The position numbers and the translations under genes were made by a program. The notes under the pieces are model-generated. The model did no database searches, had not been told where the DNA came from, and saw only the letters and a program-made list of their open reading frames with translations. From Aeromonas tecta (GTDB lineage: Bacteria > Pseudomonadota > Gammaproteobacteria > Enterobacterales > Aeromonadaceae), in contig NZ_CDCA01000022.1 in assembly GCF_000820185.1 (NCBI RefSeq), forward strand, positions 323 to 64,322: a DNA stretch of 64,000 nt, written 5' to 3'. Of the stretch, positions 1 to 10,313 are shown in pieces; the first letter of the stretch is position 1; the number at the start of each line of letters is the position of its first letter.

Positions 1-710
1 GTGGCGGCCGCCACCTCCCCCATCAGGGCGCGGGTAATGCCATCGGCGAGGCGCACGTTCTCGTTGTCACCGTCCATGCCGGAGTGAAAACGAAACACCA
101 GCAGGTTGGGATCCAGCATGGAGTGGATCTGGGGGCTGGCGTGCTGCACGCTGAGCAGGCTGACGATGGAAACCAGGATGATGACCACGAAGATATCAAA
201 GCCCACCATCTTCCAGCGGCTGCGCCCGTCCTGGGCGCGGGCCGAGATGGCCCGGGTCAGCGGCCCGGCCGGGAAGGGCGCCCCGCCCTGGATGGTCTCG
301 TTCTCTGCCGCCGGGGGGCTCGGGTCTGAGAGGGTCGCGTTGAGCGTGGCGCCGGGCTGGGCATCGGCCATCAGCACCGAAACCACTTGTAGCGGCCGCA
401 CCGGTGCCACCAGCTTATAGCCGCGCTTGGGTACGGTGGCGATGTAGTCGGCCGCATCATTGCGACCATCTTTGAGGATCTTGCGCAGTTCGAAGATGGA
501 TTGGGTGACCACCTGATCGGTGACTTCGGCCCCGTCCCACACCGCATTGATGAGGGAGTCACGCCCGAACACGGTACCGGCATTGCTCGCCAGAAAGCGC
601 AGCAGATTGACCAGCCTGGGCTCAAGGTAGACCTCCCGGTCGGGGCGACACAGCATGTTGTCGTCAACCCTCAGGGTCCAGTCATGGATCTCAAAAACAG
701 ATTCGCTCAT
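1..710 (-). CDS. CadC/ToxR-like membrane-anchored transcriptional regulator (partial, 3' end off window)
   Basis: The start ATG is at 708-710 and the open frame runs off the left edge, leaving about 236 codons. Residues 1-105 form an OmpR/ToxR-type winged helix ending in the typical IATVPKRGYKLVAPV strand-wing sequence. A proline/alanine-rich linker follows (about 110-165), then one membrane segment (about 168-190, FDIFVVIILVSIVSLL), then the start of a periplasmic region. This is the CadC/ToxR/TcpP architecture, in which a cytoplasmic DNA-binding domain is controlled by a periplasmic sensor. The target genes are not visible. In E. coli the slot after accA holds ldcC (lysine decarboxylase), so a cad-type operon beyond the left edge is possible but is inference. 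The family call is firm; the CadC identity is only likely. Confidence 0.75.
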   Translation of the reverse strand, partial: MSESVFEIHDWTLRVDDNMLCRPDREVYLEPRLVNLLRFLASNAGTVFGRDSLINAVWDGAEVTDQVVTQSIFELRKILKDGRNDAADYIATVPKRGYKLVAPVRPLQVVSVLMADAQPGATLNATLSDPSPPAAENETIQGGAPFPAGPLTRAISARAQDGRSRWKMVGFDIFVVIILVSIVSLLSVQHASPQIHSMLDPNLLVFRFHSGMDGDNENVRLADGITRALMGEVAAA

Positions 711-1038
711 GATTCACTCGCTGCAAGATGGGGGCAATGCTCGATGAGAGTGACATGACTTCAGGGAGAGGCTGAACGAGGCAGGGTGCTGCAAAAAACG
801 GAACCGCCGAAACAGTGAACATGCCTGTGGGCCAGGCCATCCAATTTATCTCTGAAGCGCATCCTTGCAGGCACTCCAATCGGATCGAGCGGAGGGGGGC
901 ACTGTAAGCAAGATGAGAGCGGGATCCCACTTTTTTTGGTCACTAATCGTCGTTGAGTTGATCCCACAGGGGGGTTTTTGGCAACGCGGCGGCCTGCGGG
1001 TATACATCTGAGCAGTGTTCCGCCAACAGTGCTTCGCC
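711..1038. other. intergenic region upstream of the CadC-like gene
   Basis: This is 328 bases between the start of the minus-strand regulator and the accA terminator. Short frames here show no ribosome site or family signature. It presumably holds the regulator's promoter on the minus strand, but I could not assign convincing -35/-10 boxes or operators. Confidence 0.5.
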
Positions 1039-1072
1039 AAAAAAGAAGGCCCTCGCGGTGCGAGGGCCTTCT
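1039..1072 (-). terminator. Rho-independent terminator of accA
   Basis: Read on the minus strand, a 12-bp GC-rich stem (GAAGGCCCTCGC pairing with GCGAGGGCCTTC) around a 3-nt loop is followed by six T residues. It lies 27 nt after the accA stop codon, so it probably ends the long rpsB-to-accA transcription block. Confidence 0.9.
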
Positions 1073-1099
1073 GGTATCCGTTCGGGATGAAGCTCGGGG

Positions 1100-2050
1100 T
1101 TAGCAGTAGCCGTAACCCAGCAGGCGCTGGTAGCGCAGCTCCAGCAGTTGCTCGCCGTCGAGCGGACGCAAGGCGTCCAGATCCTGCTTGATGCGATCCT
1201 TGAGGCGCTTGGCCATCAGCTCCACGTTGCGGTGAGCGCCACCGAGCGGCTCCTCGACGATGGCGTCGATGAGTTTCAGCTCCTTCAGGCGCTGGGCGGT
1301 GATGCCCATGGCATCCGCCGCGACCGGTGCCTTGTCGGCGCTCTTCCACAGGATGGAGGCGCAACCTTCCGGCGAGATGACGGAATAGGTGGAGTACTGC
1401 AGCATGTTGACGCGATCGCCGACGCCGATGGCCAGGGCGCCGCCGGATCCGCCTTCACCGATCACGGTGCAGACCACCGGCACGGTCAGACCGGCCATGA
1501 CTTTCAGGTTGCGGGCGATGGCCTCGGACTGGCCACGCTCCTCGGCACCCACGCCCGGGTAGGCGCCCGGGGTGTCGATGAAGGTGATGATCGGCATCTT
1601 GAAGCGCTCGGCCATCTCCATCAGGCGCAAGGCCTTGCGGTACCCTTCCGGGCGCGGCATGCCGAAGTTGCGCTTGATCTTCTCCTTGGTCTCACGGCCC
1701 TTCTGATGGCCGATGATCATCACCGGCTCGCCGTCGAGACGGGCGATGCCGCCGACGATGGCCTTGTCATCGGCGTAGGCGCGATCGCCAGCCAGCTCGT
1801 CAAAATCGGTGAAGATCTGCCCGATGTAGTCGAGGGTGTAGGGACGCTGAGGATGACGCGCCATCTGGGATACCTGCCAGGCCCCCAGATCGCCGAAGAT
1901 CTTCTTGGTCAGCTCTTCGTTTTTCTTCTCCAGCCGACGGATATCTTCGCTGAGATCCACGGCATTGTTATGCTCGCTCACATGGCGAAGTTCATCGATC
2001 TGCGCCTGCAATTCGGCGATCGGCTGTTCAAAATCCAGAAAAAGACTCAT
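1100..2050 (-). CDS. accA: acetyl-CoA carboxylase carboxyltransferase subunit alpha
   Basis: The product is 316 aa, close to the 319 aa of E. coli AccA. With AccD it forms the carboxyltransferase that moves CO2 from carboxy-biotin to acetyl-CoA, giving malonyl-CoA for fatty-acid synthesis in the cytoplasm. The start [15 protein letters not shown] matches the family; an in-frame extension upstream would run into dnaE. Typical AccA stretches are visible, including [17 protein letters not shown] and [15 protein letters not shown], the latter being the glycine-rich crotonase-fold oxyanion region. It begins 16 nt after dnaE and is followed by a strong terminator, as expected for the last gene of the block. 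Confidence 0.97.
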   Translation of the reverse strand: MSLFLDFEQPIAELQAQIDELRHVSEHNNAVDLSEDIRRLEKKNEELTKKIFGDLGAWQVSQMARHPQRPYTLDYIGQIFTDFDELAGDRAYADDKAIVGGIARLDGEPVMIIGHQKGRETKEKIKRNFGMPRPEGYRKALRLMEMAERFKMPIITFIDTPGAYPGVGAEERGQSEAIARNLKVMAGLTVPVVCTVIGEGGSGGALAIGVGDRVNMLQYSTYSVISPEGCASILWKSADKAPVAADAMGITAQRLKELKLIDAIVEEPLGGAHRNVELMAKRLKDRIKQDLDALRPLDGEQLLELRYQRLLGYGYC

Positions 2051-2066
2051 AGGGACAATAGATCCT

Positions 2067-5000
2067 CTAATCAAAAACCAATTCAACCCGCTCTCGTCCA
2101 AGCAGGACTCGCAAGTCATCTATCAGTTGATCGGTGGGCGTCACCCGCCACTCGGTACCGAGCGTCAATCGCGCCCGGGAGCCGGGCCGACGATAGTTTA
2201 CCTGAACCGGACAGACTCCGGCACGGGCGGGTTCCAAAATCTCGCATAAACGCGGGAAAAAGCGCTCATCAATGCGTTGTTCATCGAGGGAAATACGGAT
2301 TGCCCTGGCAAAACGCTCCCTCGCATCGTTGATATCCAGCAATTCGCGGGCCGACATTTTAAGGCCACCGGAGAAGTCATCAAAGCTGACCTGTCCAGAA
2401 ACCACCAAAATACGGTCTTTTTGCATCAATTCTTCATATTTTTCCAGCGCTTCACTGAACAGAGTCACATCCAGCCGACCAGATTTGTCGTCCAGGGTGA
2501 AGATCCCCATCTTGTTGCCGCGCTTGGTCACCATGCTGCGCGCCGCGATCACCAGCCCCGCCGCCGTGGTCACAGTGTCGCGGGAGGTGGGATGCAGATC
2601 GCACAGCCGACCCGAGGTATAGCGACGCAACTCGCTGCTGTACTGGTTGATCGGGTGGCCGGTGAGGTAAAGGCCGAGCGTCTCGCGCTCCCCTTCCAGC
2701 CAGATCTTGTCAGGCCAGTGCGGCACGTTGGCGAACGCCTTCTTGACGTCGTCTATCTCCTCGGTGAGCACCCCGAACATATCGACCTGACCTACCGCCT
2801 GCGCCTTGGCGTGCTGCTCGGCGGCGCGCATCGCCTCCTCCAGGGTCGCCATCAGGGCCGCGCGATGCGGGCCGAGGCGGTCCATGGCGCCGGAGTAGAT
2901 GAGCTTCTCCATCACCCGCTTGTTGATCTTCTTGATGTCGACTCGGTTGCAGAAGTCGAACAAGTCGCGGAACAGGCCGTCGCTGTCACGCGCCGCCAGG
3001 ATGGCATCGATGGGACCCTCACCGACCCCCTTCACAGCGCCTATGCCGTAGACGATGTGGCCGTCTTCGTTAACGCTGAAGCGGTAGCGGCCGGTGTTCA
3101 CGTCCGGCGGTATCACGGTGAGCCCCATGCGCTGGCACTCGTCCACTAGCGTCACTATCTTGTCGGTGTTGTCCATGTCGGCGGTCATGACCGCCGCCAT
3201 GAATTCCGCCGGGAAGTGGGTCTTGAGCCACAGCGTCTGGTAGGAGACCAGCGCATAGGCGGCGGAGTGAGACTTGTTGAAGCCGTAGCCCGCAAACTTC
3301 TCCACCAGATCGAAGATCTTGATCGCCAGCTCGCCGTCGACCCCGTTCTTGACCGCCCCTTCCTCGAAGCCAGAGCGCTGCTTGGCCATCTCGGCCGGGT
3401 TCTTCTTGCCCATGGCCCGGCGCAGCATATCCGCGCCGCCCAGGGTATAACCCGCCAGCACCTGGGCTATCTGCATCACCTGCTCTTGGTAGAGGATGAT
3501 GCCGTAGGTGGGCTCCAGTATGGGTTTGAGGCTCTCGTGCTGCCACTTCTCATCTGGGTAGGAGATAGCCTCTTTACCGTGCTTACGCTCGATGAAGTTA
3601 TCCACCATGCCGGACTGCAGCGGGCCCGGGCGGAACAAGGCCACCAAGGCGATCATGTCTTCGAAGCAGTCGGGCTTGAGCCGCTTGATCAGATCCTTCA
3701 TGCCGCGGGATTCGAGCTGGAACACCGCCGTGGTCTCGAAGCGCTGCAACAGGGCGAACGACTTCTTGTCATCCAGCGGGATGGCAGCGATGTCGACCGG
3801 CGGCTTGCCCTCTTTGGCCAGCCGCGGGTTGATCATGCCGAGCGCCCAGTCGATGATGGTGAGGGTGCGCAGCCCCAGGAAGTCGAACTTCACCAGGCCC
3901 GCGTATTCCACGTCGTTCTTGTCGAACTGGGTGACCGGGTTATTACCGGAATCATCGCAATAGAGCGGTGCGAAGTCGGTGATCTTGGTCGGCGCTATGA
4001 CCACACCACCGGCGTGTTTACCGGCGTTGCGCACCACCCCTTCCAGTCGGCGCGCCATGTCGATGAGATCCTTGACCTCCTCGTCCTGCTCATAGAGCTC
4101 CGGCAGCTTGGGCTCGGCCTCGAATGCCTTGGCCAGGGTCATGCCCGGATCCGGCGGGATCAGCTTGGAGATGCGATCCACAAAGCCATAGGCATGGCCC
4201 AGCACCCGGCCCACGTCCCGCACCACCGCCTTGGCCGCCATGCTGCCGAAGGTGATGATTTGCGACACTGCCTCCCGGCCGTACATCTCGGAGACGTGAT
4301 CGATCACCTCGTCCCGTCGGTCCATGCAAAAGTCGACGTCGAAGTCGGGCATGGAGACCCGCTCCGGGTTCAGGAAGCGTTCGAACAGCAGATCGTATTC
4401 GAGGGGATCCAGATCGGTGATCTTGAGGGCATAAGCGACCAGCGAGCCGGCGCCCGAGCCCCGACCAGGGCCAACGGGGATGCCGTTGTCCTTGGACCAC
4501 TGGATAAACTCCATCACGATGAGGAAGTAACCCGGGAAGCCCATCTGGTTGATCACTTTCAGCTCGATCTCGAGCCGCTCGTCATACTCGCCGCGCCTGG
4601 CGGTGCGCACCTCTGGGTCCGGGAACAGGAACGCGAGGCGATCCTCAAGACCTTCCCGAGATTTCATCACCAGGAAGTCTTCGGTGCTCATGTCACCGGT
4701 CGGGAAGTTCGGCAGGAAGTATTCGCCGAGGCGCACCGTCACGTTGCAGCGCTTGGCGATCTCCACCGAGTTCTCCAGCGCCTCGGGGATGTCGGCGAAC
4801 AGCTCGACCATTTCCTCCTGGCTGCGCAGGTACTGCTGCGGGCTGTAGCGGCGCGGGCGACGCTTGTCCATCAGGGTATAACCATCATGAATGGCGACCC
4901 GGATCTCGTGGGCGTCAAAATCGCCGGCATTGAGGAACACCACCTCGTTGGTGGCCACCACCGGCAACGCGAACTCGGTGGCGATGGCCACCGCCATGTG

Positions 5001-5546
5001 CAGGTAGGCCTCTTCATCGGGCCGGCCGGTGCGTAGCAACTCGAGGTAGTAGGCATCGGGGAAGTGGGTCTGGTAGAAGGCGAGGCTCTGCTCCATCATC
5101 TGCCGATTGCCCTTGAGCAGGAACTTGCCCACATCCCCTTCTCGCCCACCGGAGAGCACTATCACCCCCTTGGCATGTTCGGCGAGCCAGCCCTTGTCGA
5201 TGACCGGGCGACCCTGCACATGCCCGCGCTGATAACCACGGGAGATGAGCAGGGTGATGTTCTGGTAGCCCTCGTTGTCCATGGCCAGCAGGGTGAGGTG
5301 GAACTGCTCGTCACCGAGCTCATCGCTCTGCACCCAGAAGTCGGCCCCGACGATGGGTTTGATGCCCTTGCCGTGGGCCGCGCCATAGAAGCGCACCAGG
5401 CCGCACATGTTCATCTGATCGGTCAGCGCCAGCGCCGGCATGTCGTTGGCCGCCGCCGCGCCAACGATGGGGCCAATCTTCTGCAAGCCATCGACCATGG
5501 AGAAGTCGGAGTGGACCCGCAGGTGGATGAAACGAGGTTCGGCCAT
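2067..5546 (-). CDS. dnaE: DNA polymerase III subunit alpha
   Basis: The product is 1159 aa, essentially the length of E. coli DnaE (1160). It is the catalytic subunit of the replicative polymerase. The N-terminal PHP domain starts at [15 protein letters not shown]; the palm follows with catalytic aspartates in [12 protein letters not shown] near residue 400 and a third in [11 protein letters not shown] near 555. The tau/beta-binding C-terminal part contains an OB fold ([20 protein letters not shown]) near residue 1000. The family usually has PDIDVDF; the Phe here is a conservative change. It starts 2 nt after rnhB, which suggests translational coupling. Confidence 0.98.
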   Translation of the reverse strand: MAEPRFIHLRVHSDFSMVDGLQKIGPIVGAAAANDMPALALTDQMNMCGLVRFYGAAHGKGIKPIVGADFWVQSDELGDEQFHLTLLAMDNEGYQNITLLISRGYQRGHVQGRPVIDKGWLAEHAKGVIVLSGGREGDVGKFLLKGNRQMMEQSLAFYQTHFPDAYYLELLRTGRPDEEAYLHMAVAIATEFALPVVATNEVVFLNAGDFDAHEIRVAIHDGYTLMDKRRPRRYSPQQYLRSQEEMVELFADIPEALENSVEIAKRCNVTVRLGEYFLPNFPTGDMSTEDFLVMKSREGLEDRLAFLFPDPEVRTARRGEYDERLEIELKVINQMGFPGYFLIVMEFIQWSKDNGIPVGPGRGSGAGSLVAYALKITDLDPLEYDLLFERFLNPERVSMPDFDVDFCMDRRDEVIDHVSEMYGREAVSQIITFGSMAAKAVVRDVGRVLGHAYGFVDRISKLIPPDPGMTLAKAFEAEPKLPELYEQDEEVKDLIDMARRLEGVVRNAGKHAGGVVIAPTKITDFAPLYCDDSGNNPVTQFDKNDVEYAGLVKFDFLGLRTLTIIDWALGMINPRLAKEGKPPVDIAAIPLDDKKSFALLQRFETTAVFQLESRGMKDLIKRLKPDCFEDMIALVALFRPGPLQSGMVDNFIERKHGKEAISYPDEKWQHESLKPILEPTYGIILYQEQVMQIAQVLAGYTLGGADMLRRAMGKKNPAEMAKQRSGFEEGAVKNGVDGELAIKIFDLVEKFAGYGFNKSHSAAYALVSYQTLWLKTHFPAEFMAAVMTADMDNTDKIVTLVDECQRMGLTVIPPDVNTGRYRFSVNEDGHIVYGIGAVKGVGEGPIDAILAARDSDGLFRDLFDFCNRVDIKKINKRVMEKLIYSGAMDRLGPHRAALMATLEEAMRAAEQHAKAQAVGQVDMFGVLTEEIDDVKKAFANVPHWPDKIWLEGERETLGLYLTGHPINQYSSELRRYTSGRLCDLHPTSRDTVTTAAGLVIAARSMVTKRGNKMGIFTLDDKSGRLDVTLFSEALEKYEELMQKDRILVVSGQVSFDDFSGGLKMSARELLDINDARERFARAIRISLDEQRIDERFFPRLCEILEPARAGVCPVQVNYRRPGSRARLTLGTEWRVTPTDQLIDDLRVLLGRERVELVFD

Positions 5547-5548
5547 GG

Positions 5549-6139
5549 CTATTCGATCCCCAACGCCCGGCGCACCGGTTTGAAGCTTTTGCGATATTCC
5601 GGCAGGGGGCCACGCTCGGCCAGGATGGCGAGGTGCTCCGCGGTCGGATAGCCCTTGTGGCGGGCAAAGCCGTAGGCGGGGTGACGGCTGTCCAGCTCAG
5701 TCATCTCGGCGTCACGGGTCACCTTGGCGAGGATGGAGGCGGCGCTGATGGCGGCCACCAGACTGTCGCCCTTGACCACGGCGCGAGCCTCCATCGGCAG
5801 AGCCGGGCAGCGGTTGCCATCGATAAACACCAGCTCGGGCGTCATGGCCAGCCCCACCACCGCGCGCTGCATCGCCAGCATGGTGGCGTGCAAGATGTTG
5901 AGCTCGTCGATCTCCTCGGGCGTGGCGCGGCCTATGGCCCAGGCCAGGGCCTTGGCCTTGATCTCGTCAAACAGCGCGAGCCGTTTCTTCTCGGAGAGCT
6001 TCTTGGAGTCGGCGAGGCCCATGATGGGGTTGGCCGGATCCAGGATCACCGCGGCGGTGACCACGTCACCCACCAGCGGGCCACGGCCCACCTCGTCAAC
6101 TCCGGCTACCAGCTTGTCTTGTGGAATATCGATTTGCAT
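5549..6139 (-). CDS. rnhB: ribonuclease HII
   Basis: The product is 196 aa (E. coli RNase HII is 198). It cuts the RNA strand of RNA-DNA hybrids and starts removal of single ribonucleotides from DNA. The active-site motif [17 protein letters not shown] lies at the N-terminus and [12 protein letters not shown] follows; further acidic residues sit in VFIDGN and the C-terminal half. I chose ATG 6139 (MQIDIPQDK) over an in-frame ATG six codons upstream, because AAGG lies at a suitable distance and the length fits the family. It sits between lpxB and dnaE as in E. coli. Confidence 0.95.
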   Translation of the reverse strand: MQIDIPQDKLVAGVDEVGRGPLVGDVVTAAVILDPANPIMGLADSKKLSEKKRLALFDEIKAKALAWAIGRATPEEIDELNILHATMLAMQRAVVGLAMTPELVFIDGNRCPALPMEARAVVKGDSLVAAISAASILAKVTRDAEMTELDSRHPAYGFARHKGYPTAEHLAILAERGPLPEYRKSFKPVRRALGIE

Positions 6140-6154
6140 ATCAACGCCTTGAAT

Positions 6155-6175
6155 CAAAACCGGCCCCGCAGGGCC
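6155..6175 (-). terminator. weak hairpin between lpxB and rnhB (possible attenuator)
   Basis: On the minus strand GGCCC-TGCG-GGGCC is followed by GGTTTTG. The 5-bp stem and interrupted T-tail are weak, so partial termination or an RNA processing/stability element is more likely than a full stop. Confidence 0.35.
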
Positions 6176-6219
6176 AGTGTCAGCACAACATCACGCCTGG
6201 GGCGTCTGTTACCGCCAAT

Positions 6220-7377
6220 CTATCTGCCCAGCAGCTCGGCCACCGCCTCGGCGGCCTGCACATCGGCATTGCAGCGAATCTTTTTGTGCAACCGAGTGAA
6301 GGTGGCGATGAGCTCACTGTTGTCATGATCCAGCAACTTGCTCACCTCCTCCACCAGATTGCAGGGGGTGCACTCATGTTGGATGAGTTCGGGCACCAGC
6401 ATCTGATCCGCCAGCAGGTTGGGCAGGGAGACATAATCCGTCTTCACCAGCCACTGGGCCAGCCAATAACTGAACGGCTTGAGTTTGTAGCCCACCACCA
6501 TGGGTTTTTTCACCAGCATGGCTTCGAGCGCAGCGGTGCCGGAGGCGAGCATCACCACGTCGGCGGCGATCATGGCCTCGCGGCCCTGCCCTTCCAGCAG
6601 CACCATGTCGAGATCCGGCGCCACCTCTTCCTTGATGGCCATGAACTGCTCGCGCCGTTGCTCGTTGACCAGCGGCACGATGAAGCCGAGATCCGGGCAG
6701 TGCACCGTCAGGTGCTTGCACGCCTCGAGAAACACCGGAGACATGAAACCGACCTCGGCACTGCGACTGCCCGGCAGCACCGCCAGCCAGCGCCGGCTAG
6801 GGTCTATGCCAAGCGCCTGACGCACCGCAGCCTGATCAGGTTCGAGCGGAATGGCATCGGCCATGGTGTGACCCACGAAGCGGCAAGGGGCGTCGAAACG
6901 GTCGTAGAAGGCTTTCTCGAACGGCAGGAAGGCGAGCACCATGTCGGTGGCGGCCTTGATCTTGTGAATGCGGCTCTGACGCCAGGCCCAGACCGAGGGG
7001 CTGACATAGTGAACCGTCTTGATACCGGTGCGGCGCAGTTTCAGCTCCACCCCGATATTGAAATCCGGTGCATCCACGCCGATGAAGATATCGGGGGGAT
7101 TGGCAATGAAGTGGCGCAGCAGCTCGCGGCGCACCTGCAGGATGCGGGGCAGACGACCGAGCACCTCGCTGATGCCCATGACGGAAAGCTCTTCCATCTC
7201 GAACAGCGCCTTGACGCCAAGCGCCTGCATGCGCGGTCCGGCGATGCCCTCAAACTGGGCATCGGGATAGCGCGCCTTGAGCTCGCGCACCAGACCGGCA
7301 GCCAGGATGTCGCCGGAGGTCTCTCCGGCGACGATGCCGATGCGGATGGGATCAGGCACGAATGATCCCGCGCTCAT
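6220..7377 (-). CDS. lpxB: lipid-A-disaccharide synthase
   Basis: The product is 385 aa from ATG 7377; a start seven codons upstream (7398) is also open. It joins UDP-2,3-diacylglucosamine and lipid X into the lipid A disaccharide at the inner membrane (GT19 family). Visible features are [18 protein letters not shown] at the N-terminus, GIDAPDFN-like [23 protein letters not shown], the nucleotide-binding LPGSRSAEV, and [12 protein letters not shown]. The start was chosen because E. coli LpxB has a similarly short lead before its first strand. It overlaps the end of lpxA by 26 nt, indicating translational coupling. Confidence 0.95.
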   Translation of the reverse strand: MSAGSFVPDPIRIGIVAGETSGDILAAGLVRELKARYPDAQFEGIAGPRMQALGVKALFEMEELSVMGISEVLGRLPRILQVRRELLRHFIANPPDIFIGVDAPDFNIGVELKLRRTGIKTVHYVSPSVWAWRQSRIHKIKAATDMVLAFLPFEKAFYDRFDAPCRFVGHTMADAIPLEPDQAAVRQALGIDPSRRWLAVLPGSRSAEVGFMSPVFLEACKHLTVHCPDLGFIVPLVNEQRREQFMAIKEEVAPDLDMVLLEGQGREAMIAADVVMLASGTAALEAMLVKKPMVVGYKLKPFSYWLAQWLVKTDYVSLPNLLADQMLVPELIQHECTPCNLVEEVSKLLDHDNSELIATFTRLHKKIRCNADVQAAEAVAELLGR

Positions 7378-8143
7378 TGTCTTTGAGGAAATCGACATAG
7401 AGCTGAACGGCCGGCTCGCTGGCGGCCATCTCGGTCAGTACGGGAAGTACCTCTTCGATGGTCTTGCCGGAGCGGAAAATTTCTTTGTAGGCACGTTTTA
7501 CAGCAGAAATCGCTTCCGGGCTGTAGCCACGACGACGCAGTCCCTCGGAGTTGACCCCGAACGGCTTGGCGTAGTTGCCGGCAGCCATGACGTAAGGCGG
7601 CACGTCCTTGTTCAGGGCGGCGCAGCCACCGACGAAGGCGTGGGAGCCGACCCGGCCGAACTGGTGAATGGCGGAGAGGCCACCGAAGATCACGAAGTCA
7701 CCGATCACCACGTGACCCGCCAGGGTCGCGTTGTTGGCGAAGATGCAGTTGTCACCGATGATGCAGTCATGGGCCACGTGCACGTTGACCATGAACAGGT
7801 TACCGCTGCCCACCTTGGTCAGGGCCTGATCCTGAGTGGTACCACGGTGCACGGTGCAGTTCTCGCGAAACACGTTGTTGTCACCGATCTCGAGGAAGGT
7901 GCGCTCACCGGCGTATTTCTTGTCCTGGCAATCCTCACCGATGGAGGTGTGCTGGAAGATCTTGTTGCCGCGACCGATCTTGGTCGGGCCCTTGATCAAC
8001 ACATGGGAGCTCACCCAGGTGTTGTCGCCGATTTCCACCTCGGCTCCAATGACGGAGAAGGGGCCGATTTCCACCCCTTTGCCGATCACCGCAGACTCAT
8101 GGACGATGGCCGTATCGTGAATGATGGCAGTCTGGTCGATCAC
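7352..8143 (-). CDS. lpxA: UDP-N-acetylglucosamine acyltransferase
   Basis: The product is 263 aa (E. coli 262). It catalyses the first step of lipid A synthesis, 3-O-acylation of UDP-GlcNAc from acyl-ACP. The N-terminal two thirds are left-handed beta-helix hexapeptide repeats (such as [14 protein letters not shown]), followed by a helical C-terminus. The start is GTG at 8143, giving the family-typical sequence (M)[13 protein letters not shown]. It lies 2 nt after the fabZ stop with AGGTG just upstream; an upstream in-frame ATG lies inside fabZ and would give an atypical N-terminus. It is part of the lpxD-fabZ-lpxA-lpxB run. Confidence 0.95.
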   Translation of the reverse strand: MIDQTAIIHDTAIVHESAVIGKGVEIGPFSVIGAEVEIGDNTWVSSHVLIKGPTKIGRGNKIFQHTSIGEDCQDKKYAGERTFLEIGDNNVFRENCTVHRGTTQDQALTKVGSGNLFMVNVHVAHDCIIGDNCIFANNATLAGHVVIGDFVIFGGLSAIHQFGRVGSHAFVGGCAALNKDVPPYVMAAGNYAKPFGVNSEGLRRRGYSPEAISAVKRAYKEIFRSGKTIEEVLPVLTEMAASEPAVQLYVDFLKDNERGIIRA

Positions 8144-8145
8144 GG

Positions 8146-8607
8146 TTACACCTCGCGTTTTGCGCACATCAGTTCGGCGGTACAGACCACGTCACCATCA
8201 ACGGTAGCAACACCGGTGAACTTGGCAATACCGCGACGCTCTTTCAGGAACACCACGTCCAGCACCAGCTGATCGCCAGGGCCAACCGGACGCTTGAAGC
8301 GAGCGTTGTCGATTGAAGCAAAGTAATAGAGTTCGTTGGGGGACGGTTTGCCCACCATGGTAAAGGCCAGGATGCCGGTCGCCTGGGCCATGGCCTCCAG
8401 GATCAGCACGCCAGGGAACACCGGCTTGGCTGGGAAGTGGCCTTGAAAGATCGGCTCGTTGAACGAGACGTTCTTGATGGCACGCAAGGTCTTGCGCTCA
8501 TCGCTGATCTCGTAGCTCTCGACCTTGTCCACCATCAGGAACGGATAACGGTGAGGCAGCAGATCCATGATTTCCTGGATGCCCAGGCTCTTCTTTTCAG
8601 TAGTCAA
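8146..8607 (-). CDS. fabZ: 3-hydroxyacyl-ACP dehydratase FabZ
   Basis: The product is 153 aa (E. coli 151), a hot-dog-fold enzyme that dehydrates 3-hydroxyacyl-ACP in fatty-acid elongation. It competes with LpxA/LpxD for hydroxymyristoyl-[14 protein letters not shown] is at the N-terminus, and the catalytic His and Glu lie in [20 protein letters not shown]. Its position between lpxD and lpxA is the conserved one, matching its role in balancing phospholipid and lipid A synthesis. Confidence 0.97.
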   Translation of the reverse strand: MTTEKKSLGIQEIMDLLPHRYPFLMVDKVESYEISDERKTLRAIKNVSFNEPIFQGHFPAKPVFPGVLILEAMAQATGILAFTMVGKPSPNELYYFASIDNARFKRPVGPGDQLVLDVVFLKERRGIAKFTGVATVDGDVVCTAELMCAKREV

Positions 8608-8631
8608 AACAGTACCCTATACCAATCGTGA

Positions 8632-9651
8632 TTATTCTTGATCCAGCTTTTTCTCAAGTCGGCTCAACCGCTTGTGCATCTCTTCGATACGCATCACCCG
8701 CGCGGCGGTCTTGCGCCACTCTTTATTGGTCTGCAGGGGGATACCAGAAGAGTAAATACCGGGTTCGGTAATGGGTCGCATCACCATGGCCATACCGGTA
8801 ACGGTGGCCTGGTCGCAGATCTCCATGTGCCCGTTAAAGACGGAGGCACCGCCAATGATACAGTACTTGCCAACCTTGAGACTACCGGCCATCACGGTCG
8901 AGCCTGCTACGGCGGTGCCGTAGCCAATCTCGACGTTGTGCGCGATCTGGCACTGGTTGTCGATGATGACGTTATCCGCGATGCTGGTATCTTCCAGCGC
9001 CCCCCGGTCTATGGTGGTACAGGCACCAATCTCGACTCGATTGCCGATGGTTACGCCACCGAGCTGGGGGATCTTGATCCACTCACCACGCTCATTGGCA
9101 TAACCGAAACCGTCGGCCCCGATCACAGTGCCGGCTTGTACCAGACAATCTGTGCCCAGGGTCACGTTGTGATAGAGGGTGACGTTGGCCCACAACCGGG
9201 AGCGCGCTCCCAGCCGGGTATTCTTGCCAACGAAACAGCCGGGGCCAATGCGCACGTCATCGCCCAGCACGACGCCGGACTCGATGACTGCGTTGGCACC
9301 AATGGCGACTCTCTCGCCCAATTGCACGTCCACCGCGATGACGGCGCTCGGATGGATATCCGTGGCCGGCTGCGGGGTCGTGTCCAGCAGTTGGGCTACC
9401 CGGGCAAACCCCACATAGGGGTCTTTGAGCACCAGGGCATTGGTGGGACAAAATGGCAAATCCGCCTCTGTGATGAGCACGGCCGTGGCCTTGCTCTGCT
9501 CCAGATAATGCCGGTATTTTTTATTGGACAGGAAGGCAATATCACCCTCCCCGGCCTTTTCCAGTGTCGCTACCTTGCGGATTTCCTGGGTCCCATCGCC
9601 ATGGACCTGGGCCCCCAGTTGCTGGGCCAGCTGTGCGAGAGTGAATGCCAT
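8632..9651 (-). CDS. lpxD: UDP-3-O-(3-hydroxymyristoyl)glucosamine N-acyltransferase
   Basis: The product is 339 aa (E. coli 341). It adds the N-linked hydroxyacyl chain to lipid A precursor. An N-terminal uridine-binding domain ([28 protein letters not shown]) precedes a left-handed beta-helix of hexapeptide repeats ([20 protein letters not shown]). The C-terminus is a charged helix ([16 protein letters not shown]). The start ATG is 3 nt after the skp stop; a TTG just before it is also in frame. It forms a tight run with skp and fabZ. Confidence 0.96.
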   Translation of the reverse strand: MAFTLAQLAQQLGAQVHGDGTQEIRKVATLEKAGEGDIAFLSNKKYRHYLEQSKATAVLITEADLPFCPTNALVLKDPYVGFARVAQLLDTTPQPATDIHPSAVIAVDVQLGERVAIGANAVIESGVVLGDDVRIGPGCFVGKNTRLGARSRLWANVTLYHNVTLGTDCLVQAGTVIGADGFGYANERGEWIKIPQLGGVTIGNRVEIGACTTIDRGALEDTSIADNVIIDNQCQIAHNVEIGYGTAVAGSTVMAGSLKVGKYCIIGGASVFNGHMEICDQATVTGMAMVMRPITEPGIYSSGIPLQTNKEWRKTAARVMRIEEMHKRLSRLEKKLDQE

Positions 9652-9654
9652 CAA

Positions 9655-10167
9655 TTAGTTGCTCTTGCTTACCTGAGAAATAACCTGGGAAGAGATGTCC
9701 AGCTTGCTGGCGGCATAGGGAGCAGCATTACGCTCCAGCACCAGATCGTAGCCATTGCTCTTGGCGATGGAGTCGATAGCAGCCTGAACCTTGGTCAGGA
9801 TCTTGTTGCGCTCTTCGGACTGACGGCGACCGTTGTCTTGCTCGAAGGCCTGACGCTTCTGGTTGAACTCCATCTGCAGCTTAGCCAGCTTCTCCTGGTT
9901 CTGCTTCTTCTGCTCGGCGCTCATGAAGGCTTCATCCTTCTTGAACTTCTCGACCAGTTTCTGACCATCGGACTCGAGCTTCTGCAGTTCGCGCATGCGC
10001 GGCTCGAACTCGCCTTTCAGCTTTTTGGCCACGGCGTCACGCTGGGGCAGCTTTTGGAAGACTTCGCTCATGTCGACCACGGCAATCTTGGTTTCAGCCC
10101 AGGCAGAGCCCATACCGGCAGCCATCAGTGCAAAACTCAAACCAGCTACTTTCAACGCTTTATTCAC
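9655..10167 (-). CDS. skp: periplasmic chaperone Skp (OmpH)
   Basis: The product is 170 aa. It is a trimeric periplasmic holdase that carries unfolded outer-membrane proteins toward BamA. A signal peptide is visible (NKALKVAGLSFALMAAGMG, cleavage after SAWA), followed by KIAVVDMSEVFQ and a long charged coiled-coil arm (about residues 50-140) rich in K/E/Q. The start codon is GTG, preceded by AAGGAG at 6-nt spacing. It lies directly between bamA and lpxD, the usual sigma-E-linked arrangement; I did not identify a sigma-E promoter. Confidence 0.95.
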   Translation of the reverse strand: MNKALKVAGLSFALMAAGMGSAWAETKIAVVDMSEVFQKLPQRDAVAKKLKGEFEPRMRELQKLESDGQKLVEKFKKDEAFMSAEQKKQNQEKLAKLQMEFNQKRQAFEQDNGRRQSEERNKILTKVQAAIDSIAKSNGYDLVLERNAAPYAASKLDISSQVISQVSKSN

Positions 10168-10284
10168 ACTTACTCCTTGGTCCCTCGGTCGAGGGCTACC
10201 TGATTTACCTGATTATGCAAGCGATCCCGGGGATCGGCTTGTTACCTGGTGAGGCACGCACGCTGCGCGTCCCATCATTAAATA

Positions 10285-10302
10285 CCCCCACCGGAGTGGG
10301 GG
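10285..10302 (-). terminator. hairpin between bamA and skp (attenuator-like)
   Basis: A perfect 7-bp stem (CCCCCAC/GTGGGGG) has a 4-nt loop, 12 nt after the bamA stop. On the minus strand it is followed by TATTTAAT rather than a clean T-run, so it may only attenuate transcription or protect the bamA mRNA end. Confidence 0.4.
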
Positions 10303-10313
10303 AGCGTCCGCGC

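Noticed and set aside
846..1364. A minus-strand 172-codon frame over the end of accA and its terminator
   Set aside because: It overlaps accA out of frame and crosses the strong terminator hairpin.
3216..5036. A 606-codon plus-strand frame antisense to dnaE
   Set aside because: It is the same third-position GC artefact: biased composition and no ribosome site or family.
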